Source: Hybos culiciformis (lineage: Eukaryota; Arthropoda; Insecta; Diptera; Hybotidae). From it: a DNA stretch of 64,000 bases. A program made the translations under genes and the position numbers. The notes under the pieces are model-generated. The model worked only from the letters and a program-made list of their open reading frames with translations. It did no database searches and was not told where the DNA came from. Shown here piece by piece: positions 1 through 11,169 of the stretch; the first letter of the stretch is position 1; the number at the start of each line of letters is the position of its first letter. The stretch lies in contig OZ023273.1 in assembly GCA_964007475.1 (NCBI GenBank), positions 67,846,445 to 67,910,444 of the forward strand, in the 5' to 3' direction.

Positions 1-228
1 AGCATTCCACATTCTCGAGGTGCGAATTGAAATCGAATTTCCAAATCTCGTTCTATCACATCTGGGAATTTTGACGAAATATGGGTGTAACGTTGAAGCG
101 GTACGTGTTTGGCGTGAAAATAGTTTAAGTGGAGAAATTAGGGCCTTTACTTCCAGGGAACACGTATCCGTTCCAACAAGATAGTTATAGAAAATTGAAA
201 GTGAACTTACATGTGATTGAATTATATT

Positions 229-625
229 CTAGTTTCGATCGTATGTAGGAGAAAAATATTGTTTACATCTTTTTAGAAAACTTAGAACTTTAGCTGCGTT
301 TTTAGACGTTTCGAAAATATGAATTTTCCAACTCAGATCGCTGGTTATTTTCGAACCTAAAATGTCAAGGTTTCCAGATTTTCCAATACTCTCGCCTTGA
401 AAAGAAAGTTGAGGTTCGAAAGTTGACAGCTTTCTAGAAATAAGGCAGCATTGCGTTTTAGAAGCGTTAAACTCAACTCTGTTGAGAAGACCCCATTGTG
501 AAATTTTGGAAAAGTCGTGATTTATGCTACTTTGCAAAAAATTGCGTTTAGTAGTAACAGCATTTGAAGATGCTGATCGTAGCATGCCACCAAGTTACTG
601 TCATCGGCGAAGTTACTGTCATCGT
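229..625 (-). pseudogene. jockey-like LINE reverse transcriptase fragment
   Basis: Read on the minus strand, 585-229 is an open segment of 118 codons with the look of the RT region after the catalytic box in insect jockey-type non-LTR elements: a KISQWG stretch, FNASKTQCCLIS, LSFQG, ILGSKITSDLSW and KNAAKVLSFLKRCKQYF. Just upstream, in another frame, 611-600 encodes the RT catalytic motif FADD (followed by SNLVAC). A frameshift therefore lies near 585-600. The piece is truncated at both ends. Assignment to jockey rather than a neighbouring clade is inference from these motifs. Confidence 0.75.
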
Positions 626-722
626 TTTGTTATGCCATATTCTCAAATGTGAGATAAAATTAAACAAGTATGGTTTACATAGGTCGAAGCAAAATGATGA
701 AAAAAATCATGAGTCCCACAAC

Positions 723-1551
723 CAGTGCTGTCGTTCTACTGCTTTAGCAGTAGATCTGATATTATCTACTGCCCACCTGCATTTGCTAAAATATACTGCT
801 TTTTCGTTCTTCCTCATTAATAATCATTTTTAAATATTTCTCTTAAACTATTTTACATGTTATGATCTATGATGATAAGAAAACCATTTAATTTATTGGA
901 ATTTTGAAAGATTTTATTTTAATGACCCTTTTTTCAAACAGCTTGAAATTATAGATCCAAAGAATTTGAGACCTTCTTTAATACATTTGATTAAAGCGTT
1001 GCCGAATTTTGTTGAAGATGTAGATGATGTTGAGGCATTAGATGGAATTAGTGGAGACAACTTATTAATTTAGAATTTACTTTTTTAAAAAACCAAAGAA
1101 ATTTTCAATTTTAAAAAATGGATTGAATCAATTATGTTTCCAAAATTAAAAAAAATTATTTATGTATATATTTTTTATAATTAATAATTAAATTGATTTA
1201 TTGAGCGTCAAAAGCAATACTATTAAGTGGTGTGTTTTTATTATATATTTGAAAAAGCACAAATTGTTTTTAGTGTAAGTTTTATTATTTAGTAAGTTCT
1301 AGCCAAGGAGGTAAAATCATTTTAAGTTCCTTTAAAATTTCCTTTAACATTTGTGATAGTATGTAAATATTTGAAATAAAAGATGTATTTTATTTATTGG
1401 TAGAGACAGGCAAAGAAAAAAGTCGAGCTCAAACAGTAAAAACTTTTTTCAACCACTTTATTGGTTAAAAAATCTACTGCCTTTTTTTCTAATCTACTGC
1501 TCTTTTTTTTGAATTTCTACTGCTTCATGAAAATTTAAAACGACAGCACTG
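723..1551. mobile_element. non-autonomous hAT-type element
   Basis: Inverted termini CAGTGCTGTCGTT (723-735) and its complement (1539-1551). The flanks CCCACAAC (715-722) and CACACAAC (1552-1559) match at 7 of 8 bases, the 8-bp target duplication expected of hAT elements. The inside repeats the word TCTACTGC in both orientations near each end (about 733-780 and 1470-1530). It contains a short exon-like coding piece at 942-1073. Confidence 0.65.
942..1073 (+). pseudogene. terminal exon-like remnant of a transposon ORF
   Basis: A good 3' splice site (ttttttcaaacag, ending 941) is followed by 43 sense codons and TAG at 1071-1073. The peptide starts LEIIDPKNLRPSLIHLIKAL and has an acidic VEDVDDVEALDG stretch. 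It resembles C-terminal tails of hAT-associated ORFs (DPKN, planar hydrophobic segment, acidic run), and it lies inside a hAT-type element. No upstream exon is visible, so it is either a remnant or a captured exon. Confidence 0.4.
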
Positions 1552-3190
1552 CACACAACATGCTTCAAAAAGATAAAAGAAAAATGGGATATCTTTCTAG
1601 AATATTAAATAGAGAGTTTGCTTATATATGTACATATTCTTTTTAACAAATATTTCATTAAAAATTTGTCTAATATTACACAACAATATGTGATTTACAA
1701 ACAAAAATTTAATAAATACTATTAAAATTAAAATTAAACTATAATAATAAATTTTTATGCTATAAAAACAAAATAGTTTATGAAAATAGAAAAATTATCA
1801 CAATTATAATAGCAGCCGTAACCTAAAATTGCACTAAGCGAGTTGTAAGCAAGCTTTCATACTTAATTTCCTCTGAAATGTTATTCCCTTCAAATATTTA
1901 TTTTCTTTCTTTAAACAACATAGTTTTAATGGTTTACATATTTACTTTTTAAAAATATTTAATCTTAAATCAATGTACAAGAATATTATCAAAATTTCCC
2001 TAAAAAGTGATAGAATTTTATTTTTTACTCAATAAAAACTAAACAAAAGTTTAATAAATTACATTTTCATCATAAATGATTGTCCTTTTTTTTTATATAA
2101 TTGAAAACTAAATTCTTTAAGAAATTACTTTTGATCAATAAAATGTTGATTGAAAAAATTTAATCTGCATATGCACAAATAGTTTTTACCCAACAGAAGA
2201 TTAAATTTTTGAGCTTTTTTCTTTTATACAAAAAAAAATCGTGAAACTGAATATTATTTTAAGTACTCAGGGCCGGCTCAAGGTAAACTTTTTTCTTGCA
2301 CCCTCACTTTCTTTATCCAAGCAAAAAAAATAGGTTTAAGAATAAACTTTTATTTATTTATTTTTTTTTTAAGGAAGAACTAGACGAAAAATAATTGACA
2401 TTAAGCTATGTTATAAATAACACGCGTTTAACTGCCATTTTTAAAAGACCTAACATGTAATTGTTTTGTTTCGAGAGATACTTTCCTTATTGCTATATTA
2501 ATATTGCTAATTGTAGATTTTATATAAAAATCCTGTACGCCTGTATGTTAGAGAGCTGCCCCTGGTTGTAAATAATAGTAATAAAAAAATACCGTAAAAT
2601 AAAAATACTATTATTTTATCTGTCCGTTTACATTTCAACAAAAAAAATTGTAGAGTTCGCTTCAATTGCTTAAAAATTGCACAATAGAGAGGCCTTATAT
2701 TTTCAGAAAATGTCAAAGTTCGGAAATAAGTCAAACGCATACAAAAATTATTAATGTATATTTGTATGCTATTATTTAAAACGACAAATGACAGAAAAAA
2801 AAAATTGATTATTTTATAATAATTTTTTAACATATTTATATGTTGTTTGAATAATTATTATAATTTTAAAATATAAAATTTTATGTGTTTTTATTTTTTT
2901 TATTTTATAGTTTTTCTTCTTAATGTTGGAAAAACAACCTAGAACGTAATAGCAAGCAAACACCCACCCACTATTCAAATTTTTTTTGTTTTTTAAATAA
3001 AATTAAAAATGAAGGTCAATGTCCAAATTGTAAAAATTATTTTAATTCAAAGTTTTGAATTTCATTGCAAAAATAAAATTTTTATTTAGTGTGACTTTAT
3101 TGGAAAATGTATAATTATATATATTTCAAAGAAAAATATCATTAACACACAATTTTGAACTATACAAGCCTTTGTTAATCATATAAAGGC
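1552..3190. other. AT-rich intergenic DNA, no gene seen
   Basis: Long A/T homopolymers and short random ORFs only. A hAT-like terminus CAGGGCCGGCTCAAGG occurs near 2268, but no inverted partner was found. Confidence 0.5.
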
Positions 3191-3194
3191 TTAA

Positions 3195-3735
3195 GAGCCC
3201 TCCATGTGAAATTCTGTTTTCTATTTCTGTTTTCTATTTTTGCAGTTTTTTTTGTTTTGTTTTACAGAAAATAAACGGCCGTGTAAAATGCGACAAAAAA
3301 TGTACGAAAAACATATCTACCAGAAAATCACAAAACTATATTTGAATTTTATTTCTGTGCAGAAACTGTAATTTATCAAAAAAATTAAAAAATTCTTCGA
3401 AATAAATGAAATTAATTAAAAATTGTTTAGGAAATTAAAGAAATTCAAAATTTCACGTCACCAGCCCTGGAGAGTGGTATTTTAGCTTTATTTCTGCGTT
3501 TGAGATTTTTTATTATCTTTTTCCTTTACTTCAGAATCCAAGCAAATATGTTAAAGATTTTCTAAGGCTCATTTGGCCCAAAAAAATCAAAATTTAAAAA
3601 ATCCGCCTCACCTACCCTGGAGCCAGTTATATACTCTCTGACATATCAAAAAATCACTTCAGTCTAGATTGTAGTAACCATACAATCTAAGCCAAACTAA
3701 GACCAATTTCTTGCAATTTTTGACATTGAGGGCTC
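3195..3735. mobile_element. putative TTAA-target inverted-repeat element
   Basis: TTAA at 3191-3194 and 3736-3739 flank termini GAGCCCTCCATGT and, inverted, GAGCCCTCAATGT (12 of 13 matching). TTAA duplication is typical of piggyBac-like and Kolobok-like elements. The inside has no coding capacity. Since TTAA is itself palindromic, the duplication call is weaker than an asymmetric one would be. Confidence 0.5.
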
Positions 3736-3739
3736 TTAA

Positions 3740-4490
3740 CATTACAAAAAAAATTAAATTTATTTTACTTATTGTATATAGCTAGCTTAAAAAATTATTT
3801 TTATGTTAAATCTGAATTTGGCTACGATATTAAATTTTGATATTTCCATGAACTATGAATTTGTCTCCTAAATAAATTTTGGGAAATTTATGACAAATTT
3901 ACGACAAAGTCAGTCTGTTCTTTACTTTTTAATATAAATAAAAAAGTTATAACAATTTTTCCGCCAATTTAATTGTAAATATGTGAACATAATTAATTGA
4001 GGAAAAAAAAGAAAATAAATTTTCATAACTATGCACATAAATATCGCTTGTTGGCTGGCATATTTAAAGTTCAAGTCTATAATTAGAAAAACGAAAAAAT
4101 TTCTGTATATACAAATCAAAATTTGTAATTAAAAATTTTTTCTTCACAAGATCATAATTTATTTTTACATTAAAAAAACGATCATTTTGAAAATTAATTT
4201 TACGTTAAAATTGGAGATACATACTTCTTATTATATTAAGAAAATTATTTATTTACATAAAATTATACTTTAAAATTTAATTTCACATTTTAAAACAATT
4301 AAAAGTAAATCGACAATGTTATATTTAATCAAGGGCAGGCTTTATATTTAAAAAAAAAATAAAAAACCTAAATAATACCCTTGTCATAGTTGATTAGTGT
4401 AAAACATAATTAGAAACATATTTCGATTTGAAATAATGAAAAATAAAAAAATATTAAATCATTAAAAAATACATTTTATAAAAAACAACG
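3740..4490. other. AT-rich DNA, nothing recognised
   Basis: No coding region, RNA gene or repeat structure could be supported here. Confidence 0.5.
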
Positions 4491-4820
4491 TTTTTCTTGC
4501 GCACTAAAAAGTATAAAATAATTTTACTATGAGTTTCATTTTGGTAACAGACTTTATAACTTTTCTCCGGCTCATTCAGAGGATTGTGGACACACATACT
4601 TGAAACTGATTACAACAGCCTATAATTAGAAACGTGGGGCGCATTTTTGAGGTAATACTGTAAATGTGTTGTAAAAATGTGCCCCACGTTTCTAGTTATA
4701 GACTGTTGTAATCAGTTTCAAGTATGTGTGTCCACAACCCACGGAGAAAAGTTATAAAGTGTGTTACCAAAATGAAACTCATAGTAAAATTATTTTATAA
4801 TTTTTAGTGCGCAAGAAAAA
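4491..4820. mobile_element. fold-back element, 330 bp
   Basis: Left arm about 4491-4648 and right arm about 4672-4820 are inverted copies about 150 bp long with roughly 90% or higher identity, around a spacer of about 25 bp. Both ends read TTTTTCTTGCGCACTAAAAA. Non-coding, and the single strand would form one long hairpin. It ends only 10 bp before the next fold-back at 4831. Confidence 0.8.
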
Positions 4821-4830
4821 GGTGGGGGCT

Positions 4831-5835
4831 CTTCAGCCGGACAATTCTTGGTAATTGAGCACGTCACAATTATTGAGCATTTAGTGCTTAATTTGTGACT
4901 ATTAGTGCCATAAAAACTAGAATTTGTGCTCGCTTAGTTTTTGAGAAACTTTGATTTTCGAATTTCGAACATGGGTCAAAGTAGTATCTCTGCCCGGATT
5001 CGATTTTCCAAAAAAATAAAGACGCTATTATTTAGTGCTTAATTTGTGCCTATTTGTGCTACAAAAACTAGAATTTGTGCTCTTCAAAATTATGTGAAAA
5101 CAATTTTTTTTAGATTAGGCAAAAATTCCAAAACTTGAACCTTTTTTTTTTTTGTCCAATTTAGAAAAAGCGAAAATACCACCATTTAGTGCTTAATTTG
5201 TGCCTGCGTTTATTGTACTTTGCGATGATTTGTTTTATCAAAAAAAAATATATATGCCGCGCCGAAAAAAATGTAAGTTCGAAAAAATTTCAACTTCAGC
5301 TATCAAGGTGAGGTGCGGGGCGGCGGGCAGGCGAACTGGTGGTTGGTCAGTGGAATTTGCGGCGTGCGCCGCAAATCCCACTGACCAACCACCAGGTCGC
5401 CCGTCCGCCGCACCGCACCCCACCCTTCTAGTTCTGCGTCACCCTTAACAAAGTACAGTAAACGCAAGCACAAATTAAACACTAAATTGTGGCATTTTCG
5501 CTTTTTCTAAATTCGACGATAAAAAATTCGGTTCCAATTTTGGAATTTTGGCCTAATCTAAAAAAAATTGTTTTCACATAATTTTGAAGAGCACAAATTC
5601 TAGTTTTTGTAGCACAAATAGGCACAAATTAAGCACTAAATGATAGCATCATTATTTTTTCAAAATTCGAATCCGGCCAGAGAGACCCCTTGACCCATGT
5701 TCGAAATTCGAAAATCAAAATTTCTCAAAAACCAAGCGAGCACAAATTCTAGTTTTTGTGGCACTAATAGTCACAAATTAAGCACTAAATGCTCAATAAT
5801 TGTGACATCAATTATCAAGAATTGTCCGGCTGAAG
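4831..5835. mobile_element. fold-back element, 1.0 kb, with GC-rich palindromic core
   Basis: The ends read CTTCAGCCGGACAATTCTTG (4831-4850) and its near-perfect complement (ending 5835). The arms are about 480 bp each and inverted. They are built from repeats of TTTAGTGCTTAATTTGTG and ACTAGAATTTGTGCTC. The centre (about 5310-5420) turns sharply GC-rich and is itself a palindrome made of two inverted copies of a module found elsewhere in the window. Open frames across the centre are composition artefacts. Confidence 0.8.
5320..5400. repeat. GC-rich core module, two inverted copies
   Basis: Forward copy about 5320-5363, carrying TTGGTCAGTGGAATTTGCGG. The inverted copy at 5368-5389 has G at the one position where the forward copy has A. 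The same module occurs at 8521-8546 and 31315-31363 inside unrelated elements. Confidence 0.85.
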
Positions 5836-6165
5836 GAAATTTGTGTGTTTAATCATGAGTACAAAATTTGAATAAAATCGGACGAAGTTTTGAAGTCCTC
5901 TCCAAGGAAGGTAGAGGAGGCCAATCAATTTTTTGTTACAAAATTTGTGTGTTTATTCATTTCTTCTTTTTATGTACCGAATTTAAATAAAATCGTATTT
6001 TTGAAGTCCTTCCCATAGGACGTCGCTGGGTAGGAGGCCAATAAATGTTTTGTTACGAAATTTGTGTGTTGAATATGTCCTTTTTTTATGTACCAAATTT
6101 GAAAGAAATCGGACGAACTTTTGAAGTCCGCTTTCTAGGACAGACAAACAGACAAGAAAGTGAGT
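5836..6165. repeat. three diverged tandem repeats of about 110 bp
   Basis: Units begin near 5836, 5940 and 6057. Each starts AAATTTGTGTGTT and continues through a TTGAATAAAATCGGACGAA-like stretch and TTTGAAGTCC. They sit immediately after the 1.0-kb fold-back. Confidence 0.7.
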
Positions 6166-6480
6166 TGATAAAAACGTTGTAAAATGTGTGAAAAAGTAAC
6201 TCAAAGTTTAATGTTTTTGAAAATTTTATTTTAGCATCACGATAGCAAAGCAACAACATCAAATATATTAAGTATATTTTTTTTAATATTTGACATTTGT
6301 GTATCCTTTTAATATACGATGTTGCTGTAAGTTTTTAACAAAATTTGTACCTACTATATTTATATCATTAATCTTAATAAACCAAACTGAATAATAATAA
6401 ATTAAAGAAATTTTTAATTTTTTTTCTTATCCTATAATTTTCTAGAATTATCTATAAATTTTATTTTTATTTTATTTTAT

Positions 6481-6483
6481 TTA

Positions 6484-6525
<42 letters not shown>

Positions 6526-6545
6526 TATTATTATTATTATTTTTT
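6481..6545. repeat. (ATT)n microsatellite
   Basis: About twenty ATT units with one interruption, ending in a T run. Confidence 0.85.
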
Positions 6546-6859
6546 TTTTTTTCAAAATAATAAGTCATAAATCAATCAAAAAATGTTGATAAATTGCAAC
6601 AATTGGTTTTTCTTAATAAGAAATTATAGAAAAATGAGAAATAACATTTCTAATAAATTTATTTTTTATCTTATATAGATTGTGCGAAATATGATAAAAA
6701 TTTTGAAGGACATTTCAAATAAAGCAAAACCCCGAAGTTTATGTATAATTTATCAAACCTTTTCTTTAAATTCATTGAAAGAATAAAAATCGTTTTTTTT
6801 TTTGTCATTATTGTTACAGAAATATATTACATATATTTTTTCCCAATTTAATAAGACTT

Positions 6860-7015
6860 ATAAGGCTGTCACACTTCGATTTCGAAATGGCTTTGAAGCA
6901 AAGTTCAACTTCGTTGTGAAAAAAAATAGAAGAAAACAAAAAGTATAAGTGTAAACGCTTTAACAAAGGTGACATAATTAGTGGCTTTTTAGTTGTATAG
7001 TTTGACTCGCTTATA
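6860..7015. mobile_element. short TIR element, copy 1 (AAGGCTGTCACAC family)
   Basis: The termini AAGGCTGTCACAC (from 6862) and GTTTGACTCGCTT (to about 7012) form an imperfect inverted repeat. A second, longer copy of the family lies at about 56604-56980 with the same ends. No coding capacity. Confidence 0.6.
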
Positions 7016-8215
7016 AGTTCAAACGATATTTTTTTTTCTTGGAAACTTCATATTATACTTTGATTTTGAAGACAACACTTGCTTTATCGTATTGATCAAA
7101 AACCTTGATTTCCCAGAAGTAAACTTTATTAGTGTAGCGAAATTATGAAACTTCGTTCGATAATATTAATAATAATATTTAATAATTTCAATATCGGTAT
7201 CCTGCGTTAAATATACCTTAAATTTTTATTATAAATTCGTTTCAAAATTAAAAAAAAAAATAATGAAATTAAAAATTAAGTTAACAAAACCAAATACCAT
7301 ATAATTTAAATTCTCAATTTTCGTTAGATATTCGTATTTTCAAAAACAAACATAAATACCAAAAAAAAGTCTATGATTTTGTTAAAACATATTTTGTACA
7401 TACGTATTTTTTTTTTTTTTTTTTTAGACGAAAAATTATAGAAATTATAAATGATTAGGAAGATAAAACCTAGTAATTTGTGAATTTCTCCCTATAATTG
7501 AGTTTCATTTCTTTTTTACTTTATTATTAAACTTGGCGTACTATATTTACAATATGTAATGTTCAAATGTTTTTTAATAAAATTAAAGAAAAAAAATGTG
7601 TGTTTAGGAAATTATTGAAAACGAAAATAAATTTACTAAAAATATATAAAATTGTTTCTGTTCAATTTTTGAGATCAGCCTTTTATTTTTTACTTACCTT
7701 ACTTTGAGCCCGAAACGGCCTTGAGCTATTTATCCGTTTTTCAAAAACTTTCAATTTCAATTTTCAAAATATTGTAACCTTATGATGTAAATTTAAAAAT
7801 CTAATTTCATGCCGTAATATCATATAATATGTATACCCACATATGTGCATATGACAGTATGTACAATGTACATAGAAATAAAATTCTAATGAAATAATAT
7901 ACTATATATATACTAATCTTGATTACATAAACCGAAACGTTGTTGTATGAAATCATTTCGTTAGAAATTATTTCTGAAATATTGAGCAAATTAAAAACTA
8001 AAAAATATAAAATTTACAAATTTCCAATGCCAATCGACGATTAATTTGCTCCAAGTTTTCAAAGAATCCTAAATTGATTATAGTTTTTCGTGAAAATGAC
8101 AAAAGCTGCTATTTGGAAAATTGATTATTTTATATTTTCCAAATAATGTACTTTTTTTTCACAGTTGTTCTTATACATAAATGTAATGTAAATATGTAGA
8201 TATAAAATGCCGGGG
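7016..8215. other. AT-rich DNA, nothing recognised
   Basis: Homopolymer-rich sequence. Short ORFs here have no recognisable domain and are not supported as genes. Confidence 0.5.
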
Positions 8216-8460
8216 ATCCGAACAATTCACCGTAAGCAATTCACCGTATAGCAATTCACCATATAGCAATTCACCGTATAGCAATTCACCGTATGAGCAA
8301 TTTACCGTATGAGCAATTCACCGTATAGCAATTCACCGTATAGCAATTCACCGTATAAGCAATTCACCGAATGAGCAATTCACCGTATGAGCAATTCACC
8401 GTATGAGGAATTCACCGTATAGCAATTCACCGTATGAGGAATTCACCGTATGAGTATTTC
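8216..8460. repeat. minisatellite, 15-17 bp unit
   Basis: About 15 units of GCAATTCACCGTATGA or the shorter GCAATTCACCGTATA. Occasional variants include GGAATT, TTTACC and CCATAT. There are no unique spacers, so this is not a CRISPR array. It runs up to a copy of the GC-rich core module at 8521. Confidence 0.9.
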
Positions 8461-8520
8461 ATCGTTGTGGTTATGTATTCGAGTTTGAATTTGTAAATTT
8501 GTGGTGGGGCGGGGCGAGGG

Positions 8521-8546
8521 GTTGGTCAGTGGGATTTGCGGCTGGG
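8521..8546 (+). repeat. GC-rich core module, single copy
   Basis: A 26-bp segment containing TTGGTCAGTGGGATTTGCGG is identical to 31338-31363 and nearly identical to 5342-5363. It lies between the minisatellite and the (TA)n target of the 2.26-kb fold-back, so it looks like half of a core-centred element. Confidence 0.85.
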
Positions 8547-8980
8547 GCAATATATATATATAAATATATGTATTAGACTGGCCCTTGCTGGTATGGCGTT
8601 TTGTAAAGTGTTCCAGAACCTCGCTCCAGAAAGCTAATTTTGTTCGTTTGGATGCCAAATATAATGTGTGAAAATTTCATCCAGATCGGACAATGTTTAG
8701 AACTGCCCCTGGGCCTTCAAAAATCGAAAAAATTCGTTTATTTAACTTTTTTTTTTACATTCATCACGCCAATGGTAAAAGTATGCAACCTAATGGCAAT
8801 ATTATATTTTTGGGCAATAGGAGCACTCAATACGAGTTCAAAATGGTATCACTTATCAAAATCGGAATAAAAACACCCGAGATATGAATATTTTTGTGTT
8901 AAAGTTCTTTATTTTTATGACAAATACAAGGCAAAAAAATGTGGTTAATATTTAACCTAATCTAATCTAATCTAATCTAA

Positions 8981-9290
8981 AGCCGATACGGGAATCTGCA
9001 GGGGTTGTGGAGAGGAGGCCGAAACTACACCTCACGTGCTCTGCCAATGTCCAACGATTCGAACTGGGAGAGCTAGGATGTTGGGGGACTATTTTTTACG
9101 GCACCTTGAGGACATACAAAGTCATAAGCCAAGGGATTAATTAGGTTTATGAAAGGGGTGAGTTGGCTCGACGGGGAATTATAGGCCCATCGGGTAGGGC
9201 AGTACAACGGGCAAATTGCCTAAGTGCAAGGAGATCTTGGTATTGCCGACCCGCTACAACCTAACCTAACCTTACCTAACCTAATCTAAT
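8981..9290 (+). pseudogene. 3' end of an R1/SART-like LINE with telomere-like tail
   Basis: Positions 8982-9140 encode the last 52 codons of a non-LTR ORF2. It has the cysteine-rich C-terminal motif CRGCGEEAETTPHVLCQC (C-x2-C-x8-H-x4-C), typical of R1-clade and related elements. Then come a 3' UTR (9141-9258) and a tail of CCTAA-like units (9259-9290). On the 5' side (8955-8980) the fragment abuts four TCTAA units. An R1/TRAS/SART-like identity is inference from the C-terminal motif and the tail. Confidence 0.65.
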
Positions 9291-9871
9291 TTGATGTTAA
9301 CGACTTTTTGGTATGACTTGAAAATTTTTTACGGTATCGATCGACTGTCAATAATAGAAATTGTTTTTGTTCCTCGTCAAGAATCTTATTAAATTCCTCC
9401 ATGAGCTTGACTTTTCTTTCAGCAACGTCAGCAACGTCATTTAAAACCAGCATTTTCTGAACCACTTGTAAGCCTTGTATATATGAGTCGCGCTGATGCT
9501 AAGTTGATGGATCATAATCCATAAGCTCAGTGGACATGTTGATGCGCTTGAAGAAAGATACCGTTTTCTTCGTTAGGAAATAATCTAACGTTTTGTTTTT
9601 GTGACAAATATCGGCATCGTCGTTGTTGCTGCCTTTAAATGAAGCGATTATTCTTTTTTTTACATCGATGGGAATACTGTTGTCAAAAAAAAAGCAAGGC
9701 CTATTGCTTCCGCGGAGGGGTACCACAAATGGCCACACATTTGCTTTACGGTCGCGGTCGAAATCTCTTTGTCAGTTGTGCCTTAATTATGCAAATTGAT
9801 TAAAAACTGAAAGTCAAAATTTAGATTATTTCCTAACAAAGAAAACGGTATCATTCTACAAGCGCATCAAC

Positions 9872-10060
9872 ATGTCCACTGAGCTTATGGATTATGATCC
9901 ATCAACTTGGCATCAGCCCGACTCATATATACAAGGCTTCCAAGTGGTTCAGAAAATGCTGGTTGTAAATAACGTTGCTGACGTTGCTGAAAGAAAAGTC
10001 AAGCTCATGGAGGAATTTAATAAGATTCTTGACGAGGAACAAAAACAATTTCTATTATAG
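9872..10060 (+). pseudogene. remnant of a transposon-associated ORF
   Basis: A 62-codon frame starts MSTELMDYDPSTWHQPDSYI and contains VVNNVADVAERKVKLMEEF. The left arm holds the inverted counterpart (9499-9738), whose reading frame extends upstream into the loop with the peptide DVKKRIIASFKGSNNDDADI. This pattern (DPSxW, then AERxVKL) resembles C-terminal tails of uncharacterised transposon-linked proteins in invertebrates. I do not assign a function. Confidence 0.35.
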
Positions 10061-10119
10061 ACAGTCGATCGATACCGTAAAAAATTTTCAAGTCATACCA
10101 AAAAGTCGTTAACATCAAA

Positions 10120-10466
10120 TTAGATTAGGTTAGGTTAGGTTAGGTTAGGTTAGGTTAGGTTGTAGCGGGTCGGCAATACCAAGATCTCCTTGCACTTAGG
10201 CAATTTGCCCGTTGTACTGCCCTTCCCGATGGGCCTATAATTCCCCATCGAGCCAACTCGCCCCTTTCATAAACCTAATTAATCCCTTGGCTTATGACTT
10301 TGCAGGTCCTCAAGGTGCCGCAAAAAATAATTCCCCAACATCCCAGTTCTCCTAATCGGAATCGTTGGACATTGGCAGAGCACGTGAGGTTTAGTTTCGG
10401 GTTCCTCTCCACAACCCCTGCAGATTCCCGTATCGGCTTTAGATTAGATTAGATTAGATTAGGTTA
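10120..10466 (-). pseudogene. inverted copy of the telomere-tailed LINE 3' end
   Basis: Reverse-complement copy of 8955-9290. The tail here is a clean run of seven to eight TTAGG units (about 10124-10161), and the far side carries TTAGA-like units (10441-10466). It differs from the left-arm copy by substitutions and a small deletion, and its tail is more regular. Confidence 0.65.
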
Positions 10467-10869
10467 AATAGTAACCACATTTTTTTGCCATGTATTTGTC
10501 ATAAAAATAAAGAACTTTAACACAAAAATATTCATATCTCGGGTGTTTTTATTCCGATTTTGATAAGTGATACCATTTTGAACTCGTATTGAGTGCTTCT
10601 ATAGCCCAAAAACATAATATTGCCATTAGGTTGCATACTTTTACAATTGGTGTGATGAATGTGAAAAAAAAAGTTAAATAAACGCATTTTTTCGATTTTT
10701 GAAGGCCCAGGGGCAGTTCTAAACATTGTCCGATCTGGCTGAAATTTTCACACATTACATTTGGCATCCAAACGAACAAAATTAGCTTTCTGGAGCGAGG
10801 TTCTGGAACACTTTACAAATAAGGGCCAGTCTAACATATATATATATATATATATTTTTTTTTTTTCCC

Positions 10870-11169
10870 TTATTCCGTGGCGGAACATAGGGTGCAAACT
10901 TGGTCTCTCCATTTTTTCCTGTCTTGGGCTAGTTCTTCAATGCTTTCCTAGGTTAGTTCACAGGATCTCGTATCTGCTTCCACCGTGCGCCTGCATGTTG
11001 TGCAAGGCCTACCTCTTCTTCTTTTACCATACCTGGGGCTGTACATTATACCTTGTCTAGATATCGTTTCTTCAGGTCTTCTAAGGGTATGCCCAATTTA
11101 TCTCCATCTCCGTTTCTTTATAGTTTCTTCTATGGTTTCAATTCCTGTTAATTTCCATAAGTCTTTGTT
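10870..11169 (-). pseudogene. C-terminal fragment of an endonuclease-RT LINE
   Basis: On the minus strand one frame reads WR*IGHTLRRPEETISRQG, then YGKRRRGRPCTTCRRTVEAD, then ELAQDRKKWRDQVCTLC and a terminal TAA at 10870-10872. This is the usual C-terminal end of endonuclease/reverse-transcriptase LINEs (RTE/CR1-like): the IGHxLRR box, the GKRxRGRP box and the final DRxxWRxxV box. Two in-frame stops show it is dead. It runs into the assembly gap. Confidence 0.7.

Larger units (their letters stand above)
8573..10834. mobile_element. large fold-back element, 2.26 kb
   Basis: The arms 8573-9597 and 9826-10834 are inverted copies about 1.0 kb long, separated by a unique loop (9598-9825). The ends read TTAGACTGGCCCTT and its complement, and the element sits in a (TA)n tract on both sides. 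Both arms contain the same telomere-tailed LINE 3' end, so that LINE inserted before the inverted duplication formed. The arms differ by scattered substitutions and small indels, so the duplication is not brand new. Confidence 0.8.

Noticed and set aside
2268..2290. hAT terminus CAGGGCCGGCTCAAGG
   Set aside because: No inverted partner or 8-bp duplication found nearby; may be a broken end.
2507..2833. 108-codon Phe/Leu/Ile-rich open frame
   Set aside because: AT-rich random frame; no signal peptide logic, domain or splice context.
5200..5448. Overlapping open frames on both strands through GC-rich DNA
   Set aside because: They exist because the palindromic GC-rich core lacks stops; the same core occurs without these frames at 8.5 and 31.3 kb.
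8216..8460. CRISPR-like array
   Set aside because: Units are contiguous without unique spacers, and the genome is eukaryotic; it is a minisatellite.
10124..10161. True telomere or chromosome end
   Set aside because: Only seven to eight TTAGG units, inside a fold-back and beside a LINE tail; interstitial, not terminal.
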